48,582 nt of DNA from Clostridia bacterium (GTDB taxonomy: Bacteria > Bacillota > Limnochordia > DTU080 > RSA5). Each line of letters starts with the position of its first letter. The stretch's first letter is position 1. Shown piece by piece: positions 25,013 to 34,249 of the stretch. The DNA lies in the NCBI GenBank assembly GCA_002919235.1, contig PKEX01000029.1, positions 1 to 48,582 on the forward strand, written 5' to 3'. The notes under the pieces were generated by a model. It was not told the DNA's origin. It worked only from the letters and a program-made list of their open reading frames with translations, and did no database searches. The position numbers and the translations under genes are program-made.

Positions 25013-25936
25013 ATGGGAAACCTGCTGCTGGATCCCAACTTCCGCTGGGTGCTGGCCGGCTCGCTCCTCTTGGGCGCGTCGAGCGGGGCGATCGGCGCCT
25101 TCTGCCTGCTCCGCAAGAGGAGCCTGATGGGGGACGTCCTGGCCCACGCCGCCCTTCCCGGCGTCGGCGCCGCCTTTCTCCTCACGGGGTCCAAGGAGCC
25201 CCTTCCCCTCCTGGCCGGAGCAGCGGTGTCGGGGATCGCTGGCACCTGGTGCGTCGACTTCATCACCCGGCACTCCCGGGTGAAGGAAGAGACGGCGCTC
25301 GGCCTGGTGCTCTCGGTGTTCTTCGGGATCGGCGTCGTCCTGCTCACGTGGATCCAGCGCCGGGGATTCGCAGGCCAATCGGGGCTCGATTCGTTCCTCT
25401 TTGGCCAGTCGGCGGCCATGGTGCGCCAGGACGTGGTGACCATCGCGGTCGTCTCCGCGGTGCTGGTGGCTGCCGTCGCTCTCCTGTACAAGGAGCTCAA
25501 GCTTCTCTGCTTCGATCCCGCGTTCGGCGCGGGACTAGGGCTGCCCATGCGCTTCGTCGACGGCGTCTTGACGGCGCTGATCGTCCTCGCGGTGGTCATC
25601 GGGCTGCAAGCTGCCGGCGTGGTGCTGACGGCCGCCCTCTTGGTCACCCCGGCGGTCGCGGCGCGGTACTGGACCCGGCGGCTTCCCGTGATGCTGGTCC
25701 TGTCCGGCCTTTTCGGGGCCGCCTCCGGCGCCGCCGGCACCGTGGCCAGCGCCGTGGGCCCTCGCCTGCCGACCGGCCCCCTTATCGTGCTGGCGGCCAC
25801 CGCGCTGTTCCTGGTCTCGCTCGTCGCCGCGCCGGAACGAGGGCTCTTGGCCCGGGGCTGGCGCCGGTGGAGGCTCCGGCGGAAGGCGGCCCGGCCGGAC
25901 CTGGGGTCCCGCGGCGGCCAAGGAGGTGCCCGTTGA
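25013..25936 (+). CDS. mntC: Manganese-type ABC transporter permease 1
   Basis: A 307-residue ABC-3 family membrane protein with about eight helices. The conserved CLLRKRSLMGDVLAHAALPG loop near residue 31, GLGLPMRFVDGVLTAL and GVVLTAALLVTPAVAARYW near residue 200 identify it. The C-terminus is basic and extends past the last helix. It pairs with the next permease to make the heteromeric channel. Confidence 0.9.
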   Translation: MGNLLLDPNFRWVLAGSLLLGASSGAIGAFCLLRKRSLMGDVLAHAALPGVGAAFLLTGSKEPLPLLAGAAVSGIAGTWCVDFITRHSRVKEETALGLVLSVFFGIGVVLLTWIQRRGFAGQSGLDSFLFGQSAAMVRQDVVTIAVVSAVLVAAVALLYKELKLLCFDPAFGAGLGLPMRFVDGVLTALIVLAVVIGLQAAGVVLTAALLVTPAVAARYWTRRLPVMLVLSGLFGAASGAAGTVASAVGPRLPTGPLIVLAATALFLVSLVAAPERGLLARGWRRWRLRRKAARPDLGSRGGQGGAR

Positions 25937-25937
25937 G

Positions 25938-26837
25938 ATGGACAGCTACAGCGCGACGATCGTCGCCACCGGCGCGGTGGTGGCCGGGGCGTGCGGCTTT
26001 GTCGGGAACTTCCTGGTCCTGCGGCGCATGGCCTTGCTGGGCGACGCGATCAGCCACTCGGTGCTCCTCGGCGTCGTCCTCGCCTTTCTCATCACGGGCG
26101 ATCGGGGGATCGGGCCCATGTTCGCTGGCGCGGCTGTCTTCGGCTTGCTGACGGCGGTGATGGTGCAGGCGCTGGGCCGCGGCGGGGTCGCCGAGGACGC
26201 GGCCGTCGGCGTCACGTTCACCGCCTTTTTCGCTCTCGGCGTCGTGCTCCTCACCCTGTACGCGGGCCGGGTCCATCTCGATCTGGAGCACGTCCTTTAC
26301 GGGGAGATCGCTTACGTCCCGTGGGACACCATCGAAGTGGGCGGCATCTCGCTGGGCCCTCGAGCGCTTTGGACCATGGGAGCGGTGTTCCTCCTCAACC
26401 TTGCCGCCGTCGGTCTCTTCTACAAGGAATTTAAGATCTGCTCTTTCGATCCGGAAATGGCGGCCGCTTTGGGGATCCCCGTCGCCTTCTTCCACTACGT
26501 GCTGATGGCCCTGGTTTCCCTGACCACTGTAGCCGCCTTTGAAAGCGTAGGGGCAGTCCTCGCGGTCGCGATGCTCATTGCGCCGGGCGCCACCGCGTAC
26601 CTTCTCACCCACCGCCTCGGGTGGATGCTGGGATTGAGCGTGGTTTGCGGCGCCGCCAGCGCGGTGCTGGGATACGGGATGGCCGCCTGGCTGGACGTCT
26701 CCATCAGCGGCGCGATGGCGGCTGCCGCAGGCCTTCTCTTTGCTCTCGCCCTGCTGTTCTCCCCTTCCCAGGGCGTCGTGGTGAAGCGCCTGCGCCGGCG
26801 GAGGGTTGGGCTCCGGAAAGAAGATGTGCTACAATAG
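25938..26837 (+). CDS. mntD: Manganese-type ABC transporter permease 2
   Basis: A 299-residue ABC-3 family permease, related to but distinct from the preceding one. Landmarks are LRRMALLGDAISHSVLLGV (about 27-45), EFKICSFDPEMAAALGIP and VGAVLAVAMLIAPGATAYLL. The ATG at 25938 is preferred: AGGAGG lies 11 bases upstream, and the in-frame GTG at 25926 overlaps that site. Two different permeases in one operon is the MntABCD/TroABCD/SitABCD arrangement. Confidence 0.9.
   Translation: MDSYSATIVATGAVVAGACGFVGNFLVLRRMALLGDAISHSVLLGVVLAFLITGDRGIGPMFAGAAVFGLLTAVMVQALGRGGVAEDAAVGVTFTAFFALGVVLLTLYAGRVHLDLEHVLYGEIAYVPWDTIEVGGISLGPRALWTMGAVFLLNLAAVGLFYKEFKICSFDPEMAAALGIPVAFFHYVLMALVSLTTVAAFESVGAVLAVAMLIAPGATAYLLTHRLGWMLGLSVVCGAASAVLGYGMAAWLDVSISGAMAAAAGLLFALALLFSPSQGVVVKRLRRRRVGLRKEDVLQ
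26806..26835 (+). promoter_or_regulatory. Possible internal promoter for mntR
   Basis: TTGGGC (26806-26811) and an extended -10 TGC-TACAAT (26830-26835) with 18-bp spacing lie at the end of mntD. Transcription would start only a few bases before the mntR ATG, so it may be fortuitous. Confidence 0.3.
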
Positions 26838-26844
26838 AGGGGCA

Positions 26845-27366
26845 ATGAGCCACAAGAAGGAAATTCGCCGAACTTCCAAGACGCGCCGGCCTCGTCGAGG
26901 AAGTTCCGGCACGCCCACCGCCACCGCCGAGGACTACCTCGAGCGCATTTACGCGCTGATCGAAGAGAAGGGCTATGCGCGCGTGAGCGACATCGCCGAG
27001 GCGCTCCAGGTGCGTCCGTCGACGGTGACGCGCATGGTGCAGAAGCTGGACGAGCAGAACCTCCTCGAATACCAGCGCTATCGAGGGCTCTCCCTCACCG
27101 AGGAGGGCGAGCGCGTCGGCCGCTCGATCCATCGCCGTCACAAGGCGCTGGAGGCCTTCTTGCACCTCCTCGGGGTGCACGACCAGGCCACGGTGCAAAA
27201 TGATATCGAAGGGATCGAGCATCATCTGAGCTCCCGCACGTTGCACCGCCTGACGCAGATGGTCGAGTTTTTCGAGGCCCACCCCGACCTGTTGCGGCGG
27301 TTCCAGGAATTCCGCGACCGCCGGGAAAGCCGGGAGCCTGCCGGCGACGGCGAGGACCTGCCTTGA
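26845..27366 (+). CDS. mntR: Manganese-responsive DtxR-family repressor MntR
   Basis: A 173-residue DNA-binding regulator very close to B. subtilis MntR in its core (GYARVSDIAEALQVRPSTVTRMVQKLD and LTEEGERVG). All six known metal ligands can be placed: Asp30, Glu33, His99, Glu122, Glu125 and His126. The Asp in the first position (AEDYLERIY) marks the Mn-selective type. A basic N-terminal extension of about 22 residues is extra and could touch DNA. It ends the mnt operon, eight bases after mntD, so it should control its own importer. Confidence 0.93.
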   Translation: MSHKKEIRRTSKTRRPRRGSSGTPTATAEDYLERIYALIEEKGYARVSDIAEALQVRPSTVTRMVQKLDEQNLLEYQRYRGLSLTEEGERVGRSIHRRHKALEAFLHLLGVHDQATVQNDIEGIEHHLSSRTLHRLTQMVEFFEAHPDLLRRFQEFRDRRESREPAGDGEDLP

Positions 27367-27392
27367 CCGCCCTGCCTATCTGATGGTATACT
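27363..27392 (+). promoter_or_regulatory. tRNA-Trp promoter
   Basis: TTGACC (27363-27368) and TATACT (27387-27392), 18-bp spacer, 30 bp before the tRNA. The -35 overlaps the mntR stop codon. Confidence 0.72.
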
Positions 27393-27422
27393 GTAGGTGT
27401 TTCTAAGGCCTAACGGCCGCGC

Positions 27423-27498
27423 AGGGGAGTAGCTCAATTGGTAGAGCACCGGTCTCCAAAACCGGGGGTTGCGGGTTCGAGTCCTGTCTCCCCTGCCA
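27423..27498 (+). tRNA. trnW: tRNA-Trp (anticodon CCA)
   Basis: A full cloverleaf: acceptor AGGGGAG/CTCCCCT, D arm with AGCTCAATTGGTAGAGC, anticodon stem CCGGT/ACCGG with loop CTCCAAA (anticodon CCA), and T loop TTCGAGT. The 3' CCA is encoded. It has its own promoter and terminator and decodes UGG, the codon relevant to the trp operon upstream, though it is not linked to it. Confidence 0.96.
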
Positions 27499-27505
27499 GT
27501 CTTTT

Positions 27506-27540
27506 CGCCCGCTCCACGACACGTGGTGCGGGCGATTCTG
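27506..27540 (+). terminator. tRNA-Trp terminator
   Basis: CGCCCGC-T-CCAC pairs with GTGG-T-GCGGGCG (11 pairs with one T-T mismatch, 5-nt loop) and is followed by a T-rich tail (ATTCTGTTT). Confidence 0.75.
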
Positions 27541-27554
27541 TTTCGTGGGGGAAT

Positions 27555-27588
27555 TGTATACACGTATGCGCGTGTGCGCGCATACGCG
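27555..27588. repeat. 34-bp strictly alternating pyrimidine-purine tract
   Basis: Every base from 27555 to 27588 alternates pyrimidine and purine (TG, TA, CA, CG steps, 17 in a row). Such tracts can adopt left-handed Z-DNA under negative supercoiling. Within it lies a perfect inverted repeat CGTATGCGCG-TGTG-CGCGCATACG (27563-27586). Confidence 0.8.
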
Positions 27589-27589
27589 G

Positions 27590-27607
27590 ATACCCGTATA
27601 CGGGTAT
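27590..27607. repeat. 18-bp perfect palindrome
   Basis: ATACCCGTATACGGGTAT is its own reverse complement. It lies three bases after the inverted repeat at 27563-27586, suggesting a compact protein-binding or cruciform-forming site between tRNA-Trp and gdh. Confidence 0.75.
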
Positions 27608-27614
27608 ATCTTCG

Positions 27615-27888
27615 CAAAGCCCGATCTAGACGGAGGATCCGGCAATTTCCCCGCATAACATTAGAGAAACGTCACACCGGCCGCACGGGATTCGCGGGGG
27701 TGAGTCCCGGAGGACGCGCGGCTGCACTCGAGCACGCGAGCGACCGGAAAGACTTCCCGCCCGGGCCAAATCCCGGCCCACGCCTTCAATGTCCACCGAA
27801 AACGGGTGAGGCGCCGGGGCGCCTCAGAAGCCGCTCACGGGGCCTTGGCAGTCTTCCTGGGACGCGCGTGCGGGTAAGGAGGATCACC
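27615..27888 (+). other. Long leader of the glutamate dehydrogenase gene
   Basis: No gene is seen in these 274 bp. Several hairpins can form: CGGCCGC/GCGGCTG (27678-27724) enclosing CGGGA/TCCCG, and a 9-bp stem TGAGGCGCC/GGCGCCTCA with a 2-base loop (27807-27826). None has a U-tract. The region may be a regulatory leader, but high GC makes hairpins common. Confidence 0.3.
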
Positions 27889-29157
<1,269 letters not shown>

Positions 29158-29185
29158 CCGAACGCCGCGGTGGGAACGAATACAG

Positions 29186-29213
29186 AAAGCCCCTCGGTGA
29201 ACCGAGGGGCTTT
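29186..29213. terminator. Bidirectional terminator after gdhA
   Basis: AAAGCCCCTCGG pairs perfectly with CCGAGGGGCTTT around TGAA (12 bp). A and T tails on both sides let it end gdhA and the convergent TPR gene. Confidence 0.9.
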
Positions 29214-29232
29214 GCGTTTCCTTTTGGGGGGT

Positions 29233-31680
29233 TCAGCTCCACGCGGGCTCATGGGCCAGGAGCCGCGAGACCGGCAAGGGCTCCTCGAAGGCGAAAAGCT
29301 TCGGCATCTGGGTCCCGGGCAAGGGCAGCTCCCCCTGCTCTACCCGCTTCCGGTCGGCGGGATCCAGGGCCCCGGCGATGTAGAGCTGCCGCCGGATCCA
29401 GGAAAGGAGCTCCGCCTGCGGGTCGGCGGCGCGTCCTGCCGGCGTGTACCGCTCGACCCAACGGGCGGCCACCGACATCTCTCGCTCGTGGAACTCCGCG
29501 CGGTCGATCCGGCCGAAGGCCATCGCCCGCTCCAAGGCTTCCCGGAAGTACGCCGCGTCGGCCGCCGTCGCCATGTCGTTGGCCGCCGCGGCCGCTCGCT
29601 CCACCTGCTGGAGGGTTTCCCGGGCGTCGGCCCAGCGCCGCAGCGCAATCTCCTGTGCAGCCAGCAGCGTCCGGGCCCAGGTCGGCTCAGAGGAGAGCTT
29701 GAGGATCTCCATCATGACGGAGCGAGTCAACTCAGGATCGCCCAGCCACACGGAGAGCTGGCCGGCGCGGGCCAGGTGCAGCTCGCCGCTGCCCCGCCGT
29801 TCCAAAGCCCGGCGCAGGTACTCCACCGCCGCTTCCCGCCGGCCGCACTCCCAGCAGCGCTCCGCGATTTCGAGATCGGCGGCGCCGGTGGTGTCCAGCC
29901 GTACGGCCTCGCGAAAGAAGGTGAACGCCTCCTCCTCCTCGCCGGCCTCCAGCAGCCGGCTGCCGGCGAACAGGCAGGCCCTGGCCGATCCGCCGGCGTT
30001 GAGCGCGGCCGAGAAACACTTGCGCGCCGCGGGCAGGCGGCCCCGCTTCAGGTGGATGGCGCCGCACCACAGCCAGCTTTCGCTGTCGTCGAGGTCCTCC
30101 ACCAGAAGGCTGACGTAGCATTCCAGCGCCTGGTTGAGATTGCCTTCCTCCAGGTGTTTTTGCGCCAGCTTGAGGAGGCGCTGCCGCCACACGTGATACA
30201 CCCAGGGTTCGTCGCTGCCGTGCGCTGCCCGCCGCCAGGCCCGCTCCTGCTCCTCCAGGCTCTTTTCGGAAAGCTCCGCCGCGATGGCGAGGCCCACCAG
30301 GAGTTTCGGGTGCTCGCCGCATTCCTCCAGGGCTCGTTCAAAGAAGCCGAGGGCCGGCTGCCACTGGCCCATCTGGAGCAGGCAGCACCCCAAATACAGG
30401 AAGATTTCGTCGTCGGCGTCGATGTCGAGGAAACGGCCGAACGCCGCGGCGGCTTTGTCGAAGGCCCGCACCCGGACGTGCGCCAGCCCCTCCCGGCGCG
30501 CGGCTTCGAGGAGGAGGCCGGGATCGCCGGAGGGCGCCAGGTCGAACACGCTCTTCCACGCGCCGGCGGCGCCGGGCCAGTCGCCCAGCGCCTCGAAGAC
30601 GATGGCAAGGCGCACGGCCACGTCGGCGGAGGCCCGCCACCGCAGGGACGCGCCAAACCGTTCGGCGGCGGTCGTGTAGTCGCCCCGGGCCCAGGCGTCC
30701 TTGCCGAGGTAGAAATCGATCAACCCTTCGAGGTGGCGCACAGCGTCACCCGCGCCCAGCTCGTTTCCCAGGCGATGCCAGCGGACCGCGTCGTCGAGGC
30801 GCCCTTGGCGCAGGGAGTCTACGATCCGGCTCTCGCATGTCATCGCTACCTTGCTCGCCAGGCCCCTGGGATTTTCGCCGCACGTGGCCGCTTCGGCCCA
30901 GCAGCGGACGGCCTTCTCGTATTCCCCCATGCGAGCGTAGGCGTCGCCGCAGAGGGCCCAGAGCTCGCCCGCTTCCCTCTCTCCTGCCTTCTCCTCGACG
31001 GCGGGCAGGAGCGTTTCGACGGTCGCCAGCGTCTCGGGCGACGGCGAGGACGCCCGGAGCAGCGCGACGACGTCGTCGCACCAGACGGTGGCGGGGACGC
31101 CCGGCGGCGGCGCCGCGAGTTCGGCCAGGGCCTTGGGAATCTCGCCCGCAACCCCGAAGCACAGGGCGCGAAGCCGGCGCCACCAGCCGCCGTGGGCGGA
31201 TGTCTTTGGCGCCCGGTCGCACAGCTCCCGGGCCGCCTGGACGTCACCCCGGCGCAGTTTGACTGCGGCTGCATAATAGAGAGCCGTCTCTTCTGCCGGC
31301 GCGACCTGCAGCGTCCTGACCAGAGTTTGGTCGGCCCGCTCCAAGTCGCCGAGCCGGAGATAGCAGCGGCTGAGCTCGACCAGGTAGTTGGGGGCCTCTT
31401 CATACTTGACGGCCTGCCGGAGCCGCTCCACCGCGCGGAGCAGCGCTTTCCGGCTGGTCCGCCCTTTCGCTCGGAGCGCCTGGAGGCTGAGCCGGTAGTA
31501 GGTGGTCGCGATCTTGTTGCGGATCAGCTCGCCGGCGAGGAGCGCTTCCTCGCTCTCGGAGTCCAGGAGATCGCGCCATATCTGGATCGCCCGGCGGTAC
31601 TTGCCCCTCCGGGCCAAGAGATCTCCTCGGGCAATGGCGGCAGCGACGGCGCCGCCCGGAACGTCCAGTGAGTCGCTCAT
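29233..31680 (-). CDS. Large tetratricopeptide-repeat protein
   Basis: About 815 residues made of repeated helix pairs with the TPR pattern (examples: ALYYAAAVKLRRGDVQAA, DEIFLYLGCCLLQMGQW, ESWLWCGAIHLKRGRLPAA). At least a dozen such units can be seen from end to end, with no signal peptide, membrane helix or catalytic domain. It should be a cytoplasmic scaffold. The start at ATG 31680 fits the first helices; a GTG at 31752 would add 24 basic residues. The function is unknown, and neighbours give no clear lead. Confidence 0.7.
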   Translation of the reverse strand: MSDSLDVPGGAVAAAIARGDLLARRGKYRRAIQIWRDLLDSESEEALLAGELIRNKIATTYYRLSLQALRAKGRTSRKALLRAVERLRQAVKYEEAPNYLVELSRCYLRLGDLERADQTLVRTLQVAPAEETALYYAAAVKLRRGDVQAARELCDRAPKTSAHGGWWRRLRALCFGVAGEIPKALAELAAPPPGVPATVWCDDVVALLRASSPSPETLATVETLLPAVEEKAGEREAGELWALCGDAYARMGEYEKAVRCWAEAATCGENPRGLASKVAMTCESRIVDSLRQGRLDDAVRWHRLGNELGAGDAVRHLEGLIDFYLGKDAWARGDYTTAAERFGASLRWRASADVAVRLAIVFEALGDWPGAAGAWKSVFDLAPSGDPGLLLEAARREGLAHVRVRAFDKAAAAFGRFLDIDADDEIFLYLGCCLLQMGQWQPALGFFERALEECGEHPKLLVGLAIAAELSEKSLEEQERAWRRAAHGSDEPWVYHVWRQRLLKLAQKHLEEGNLNQALECYVSLLVEDLDDSESWLWCGAIHLKRGRLPAARKCFSAALNAGGSARACLFAGSRLLEAGEEEEAFTFFREAVRLDTTGAADLEIAERCWECGRREAAVEYLRRALERRGSGELHLARAGQLSVWLGDPELTRSVMMEILKLSSEPTWARTLLAAQEIALRRWADARETLQQVERAAAAANDMATAADAAYFREALERAMAFGRIDRAEFHEREMSVAARWVERYTPAGRAADPQAELLSWIRRQLYIAGALDPADRKRVEQGELPLPGTQMPKLFAFEEPLPVSRLLAHEPAWS

Positions 31681-31790
31681 CCTTGTCGCCGAAAGACGGC
31701 GCTCCCCCCGACGGTCCCCGTGGGACCGCAAGTTCAGCCGCAAGCGGCTCACTGGCTACGGTATGCAGGCCCGGCGCCGGCGGTCACCGG

Positions 31791-32183
31791 TCACACGTTG
31801 ACGCCCAGGATCCCGCCGGCGGCTCCGGAAACCAGGCAGCCCAGCGCTTTGGCCAAGGACGGGCCGGCCGTCAAGGCGTGCCACTCAAATCCCGGCTGGA
31901 AAAGGAAGGAAGCGGCGAGGAAGTACGCGGCGCCCACCGCCACGCCGTGAAGCCATCCCAGCTTGCGGCTGTGCCGGGCCGCGAGCATTCCCCCCAGGCC
32001 GATGCTGGCGTAGGCAAACCAGTGCGCGCCTGAAGTGATCCCTTCCCAGCGGGTAAGGTACACAGCGATGCCGAGAAAGACCGAGACCAGCAGCGTCGCG
32101 ACAAAGCTGAGCAGGACCCCTTTGGCCACGGCGCCCACGGAAAAAGACGCCGCGCCGTCGCCTTGGCCGCTCTTGAGCACCAT
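31791..32183 (-). CDS. TIGR04086-family membrane protein
   Basis: A 130-residue protein with four hydrophobic helices (GVLLSFVATLLVSVFLGIAV, FAYASIGLGGMLA, HGVAVGAAYFLAAS, ALGCLVSGAAGGILG). This layout and the GG-rich last helix match the YrzE/TIGR04086 family of Bacillota. Its role is not known. The second ATG is used because GGAGGG lies six bases before it. Confidence 0.7.
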   Translation of the reverse strand: MVLKSGQGDGAASFSVGAVAKGVLLSFVATLLVSVFLGIAVYLTRWEGITSGAHWFAYASIGLGGMLAARHSRKLGWLHGVAVGAAYFLAASFLFQPGFEWHALTAGPSLAKALGCLVSGAAGGILGVNV

Positions 32184-32289
32184 CCCCATCCCTCCGGGCC
32201 CAGGGTGAGCGAGCCTCGCCGGTGGGCTCGACGCGTCACAACGATATGCGGCCGGCGCACGGCTTAGAAGTCAAGCCCGGGTCTGCGGT

Positions 32290-32571
32290 TCAATAGCGAA
32301 TGTCAAACGAGGCGAACTCGCTGGTGGGCGGCTGGTCGCGCACGTCCAGCCGGTCGACGCGCGCTCGCCGGGGACCAGCTCTCAGCCCTTTGAGGAAGGT
32401 CTCAACGGCTTTGGGCTCTCCCTCCGCGACCGCTTCGACGCGGCCGTCGGGCAGGTTGCGCACGTAGCCTGCTACGCCGAGGCGGCGAGCCAGCGTCCGG
32501 GTGAACATCCGGAATCCCACGCCCTGGACGCGCCCCTCGACCAGGACGTGGACGCGGCGGAGAGGGCTCAT
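32290..32571 (-). CDS. acyP: Acylphosphatase
   Basis: A 93-residue enzyme that hydrolyses acyl phosphates such as acetyl or carbamoyl phosphate. The signature VEGRVQGVGFRMFTRTLARRL carries the catalytic Arg (about residue 21) and GYVRNLPDGRVEAVAEG the catalytic Asn (about 39). Length matches the family. Its ATG overlaps the stop of the upstream FG-GAP gene (ATGA). Confidence 0.93.
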   Translation of the reverse strand: MSPLRRVHVLVEGRVQGVGFRMFTRTLARRLGVAGYVRNLPDGRVEAVAEGEPKAVETFLKGLRAGPRRARVDRLDVRDQPPTSEFASFDIRY

Positions 32572-34022
32572 GGATACACCACCAACGTGCGGGAGAAGGG
32601 CTCCCAGAAGGTGTCGGCGCCGGCGATGCGGGCCACGTCGGCACCGATGTAGAGGACGCCGTCTTCGACGAAGGGGCGGCTCTCCGCGACCACCGTCCGG
32701 CCGTCGTAGAGCCATTCCTGCGCTCCCGGCCGGCCCAGGAGGAAGTGAAAGCCCCGAAAGCCGCTGATGGTGTTGGACGCGGCATGGTAGTGAAGGCGCA
32801 GGCCGAGCAGGGCTTCCCAGTCCTCCGCGCTCAAGTACGGCACCCCGTCGATGAACCGGGCCGGCTGGATCAGCGCGACGGGCGCGCCCCGGTGGATCAC
32901 GCGGACGTAGTGCGCCTCCTGCCTCGCAAGGAGCGCGAACCCCCACGGGCCGGCGACGATCAGGCGGCCGCTGCCGGGGTCCGGATGGGCGAAGAAGACG
33001 CCGGGCCGGGAGAGCTCGATCTCGAGGGTGCGGCTGATCCGGGAGCCGATGGACCAGGCGGCGAGGCCGGCGGGAGTCACTTCCGCCGCTTCCGCCCGGC
33101 CGTCGCCGTCAAAGTCGCCGGTTCCGATGAGCCGGCCGCCCAGGGAGTGCCATTCCACCGGCGTACCCACCGCCCGCAGGCCGCCGTCGTCTACGTATGC
33201 GAAATGGTGGGCCACCCTTTGCGACGAGGGGACCACGATCTCGGGCGCGCCTGCTCGGAAGGCGTCCACCATCAGCGCGACGTGCGCACCCCAGACGTAG
33301 TTCTCCCAGGCTCGCACCAGCCGGCCGCCGCCGTCCGCCTCCGAGCCGGTCCCGGCGGGCTGCCACTCGAGGACGACCACGTGGTTCTCACCCCTGGCCG
33401 CCACCAGTTCGTCCCGCCCGTCGCCGTCGAGGTCCGCGGCTTCGACGTGGCGGACGTCCTTCTCCAATCCCCCGAGGTCGAGCCGCACGTACCCCGCCGG
33501 CGTCCAGCGGAAGAGGACCAGCTCTCGCTGGGCGGTAAGGACGGCCAGATCGGTCCCGCCTTCCCCGTCGAAATCCAACGGGACCAGCCGCTGGATATCG
33601 CCCCAGGCGAAAGCGATGCGCTCGATCCGCTCGAGAGACCGGGTGGCGGCATCGAAGCGGAAGACGTAGGTGATCCCGGGGCTCCGGGTGCCCACCCACA
33701 CCGCAGCCTCCTGGTCCTGGCTGCGGCGGTGCACGGCCACCGCCGACGGCTGTTCGGGAACAGGGGGTAACCCCGCCAGAAAACGGGGACCGTCTTCCTC
33801 CAAAGCGTAGAGGGTCACGCCTTGCGAGTTCAGAGCCACCAGTTCGGGCCGGCCGTCGCCGTCCACGTCTCCCACCGCGACGCTTTCCAGCGTCCGGGAC
33901 GTCTCGTGGAGCCACAGCTCGATCCAGACGTCTGCGGCCAGCGCCGCCCCGGGCGGAGCCAAGGACGCGCCCAGGAGGCCGAGAAGGATCCACGCGGCCA
34001 GGGGCCGCACCTTCCCCTCCAT
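32568..34022 (-). CDS. Secreted FG-GAP/VCBS repeat protein with a stalk-like C-terminus
   Basis: About 484 residues. After a signal peptide (AAWILLGLLGASLAPPGAALAA) come repeats with calcium-binding DxDGDG loops: DVDGDGRPELV, DFDGEGGTDLAV, DLDGDGRDELV and DFDGDGRAEAAE, which indicate a beta-propeller of the FG-GAP type. The last 120 residues (IDGVPYLSAEDWEALLG to VEDGVLYIGADVARIAG) resemble paired copper-amine-oxidase N-terminal-like 'stalk' domains common on Bacillota surface proteins. It should be extracellular; the ligand is unknown. The ATG is set by the signal peptide; no strong ribosome site is visible. It overlaps acyP by four bases. Confidence 0.75.
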   Translation of the reverse strand: MEGKVRPLAAWILLGLLGASLAPPGAALAADVWIELWLHETSRTLESVAVGDVDGDGRPELVALNSQGVTLYALEEDGPRFLAGLPPVPEQPSAVAVHRRSQDQEAAVWVGTRSPGITYVFRFDAATRSLERIERIAFAWGDIQRLVPLDFDGEGGTDLAVLTAQRELVLFRWTPAGYVRLDLGGLEKDVRHVEAADLDGDGRDELVAARGENHVVVLEWQPAGTGSEADGGGRLVRAWENYVWGAHVALMVDAFRAGAPEIVVPSSQRVAHHFAYVDDGGLRAVGTPVEWHSLGGRLIGTGDFDGDGRAEAAEVTPAGLAAWSIGSRISRTLEIELSRPGVFFAHPDPGSGRLIVAGPWGFALLARQEAHYVRVIHRGAPVALIQPARFIDGVPYLSAEDWEALLGLRLHYHAASNTISGFRGFHFLLGRPGAQEWLYDGRTVVAESRPFVEDGVLYIGADVARIAGADTFWEPFSRTLVVYP

Positions 34023-34249
34023 CTTCTCAATGCCTGCCTGCGCTCTTGGATCGTGCGTCACCGCGACCCTGGACCTCCCGATCTGTGCAGCGTCGACCCG
34101 GATCCCCGCGTGATCTTCAGCACCCGCCGGGCCGGTACCTGCTCCGGCCCGGTCCGGGCTGTCCCAGGTCTTCGCCGGCTGTTGTATAATACTCCAGAAC
34201 AAGGGTGTGCCCACCCACGTCCGAGAAGAAGGCGGGCGATCAAGGCCTC

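Noticed and set aside
27469-27888. Extended reading of gdhA upstream through the palindromes and tRNA
   Set aside because: The frame crosses the tRNA-Trp gene and its terminator; the GTG with AAGGAGG at 27889 gives the normal enzyme length.
29170-31671. Long open frame antisense to the TPR gene
   Set aside because: The minus-strand TPR pattern is regular, and the antisense frame reads through the gdhA terminator; it shows no recognisable domain.
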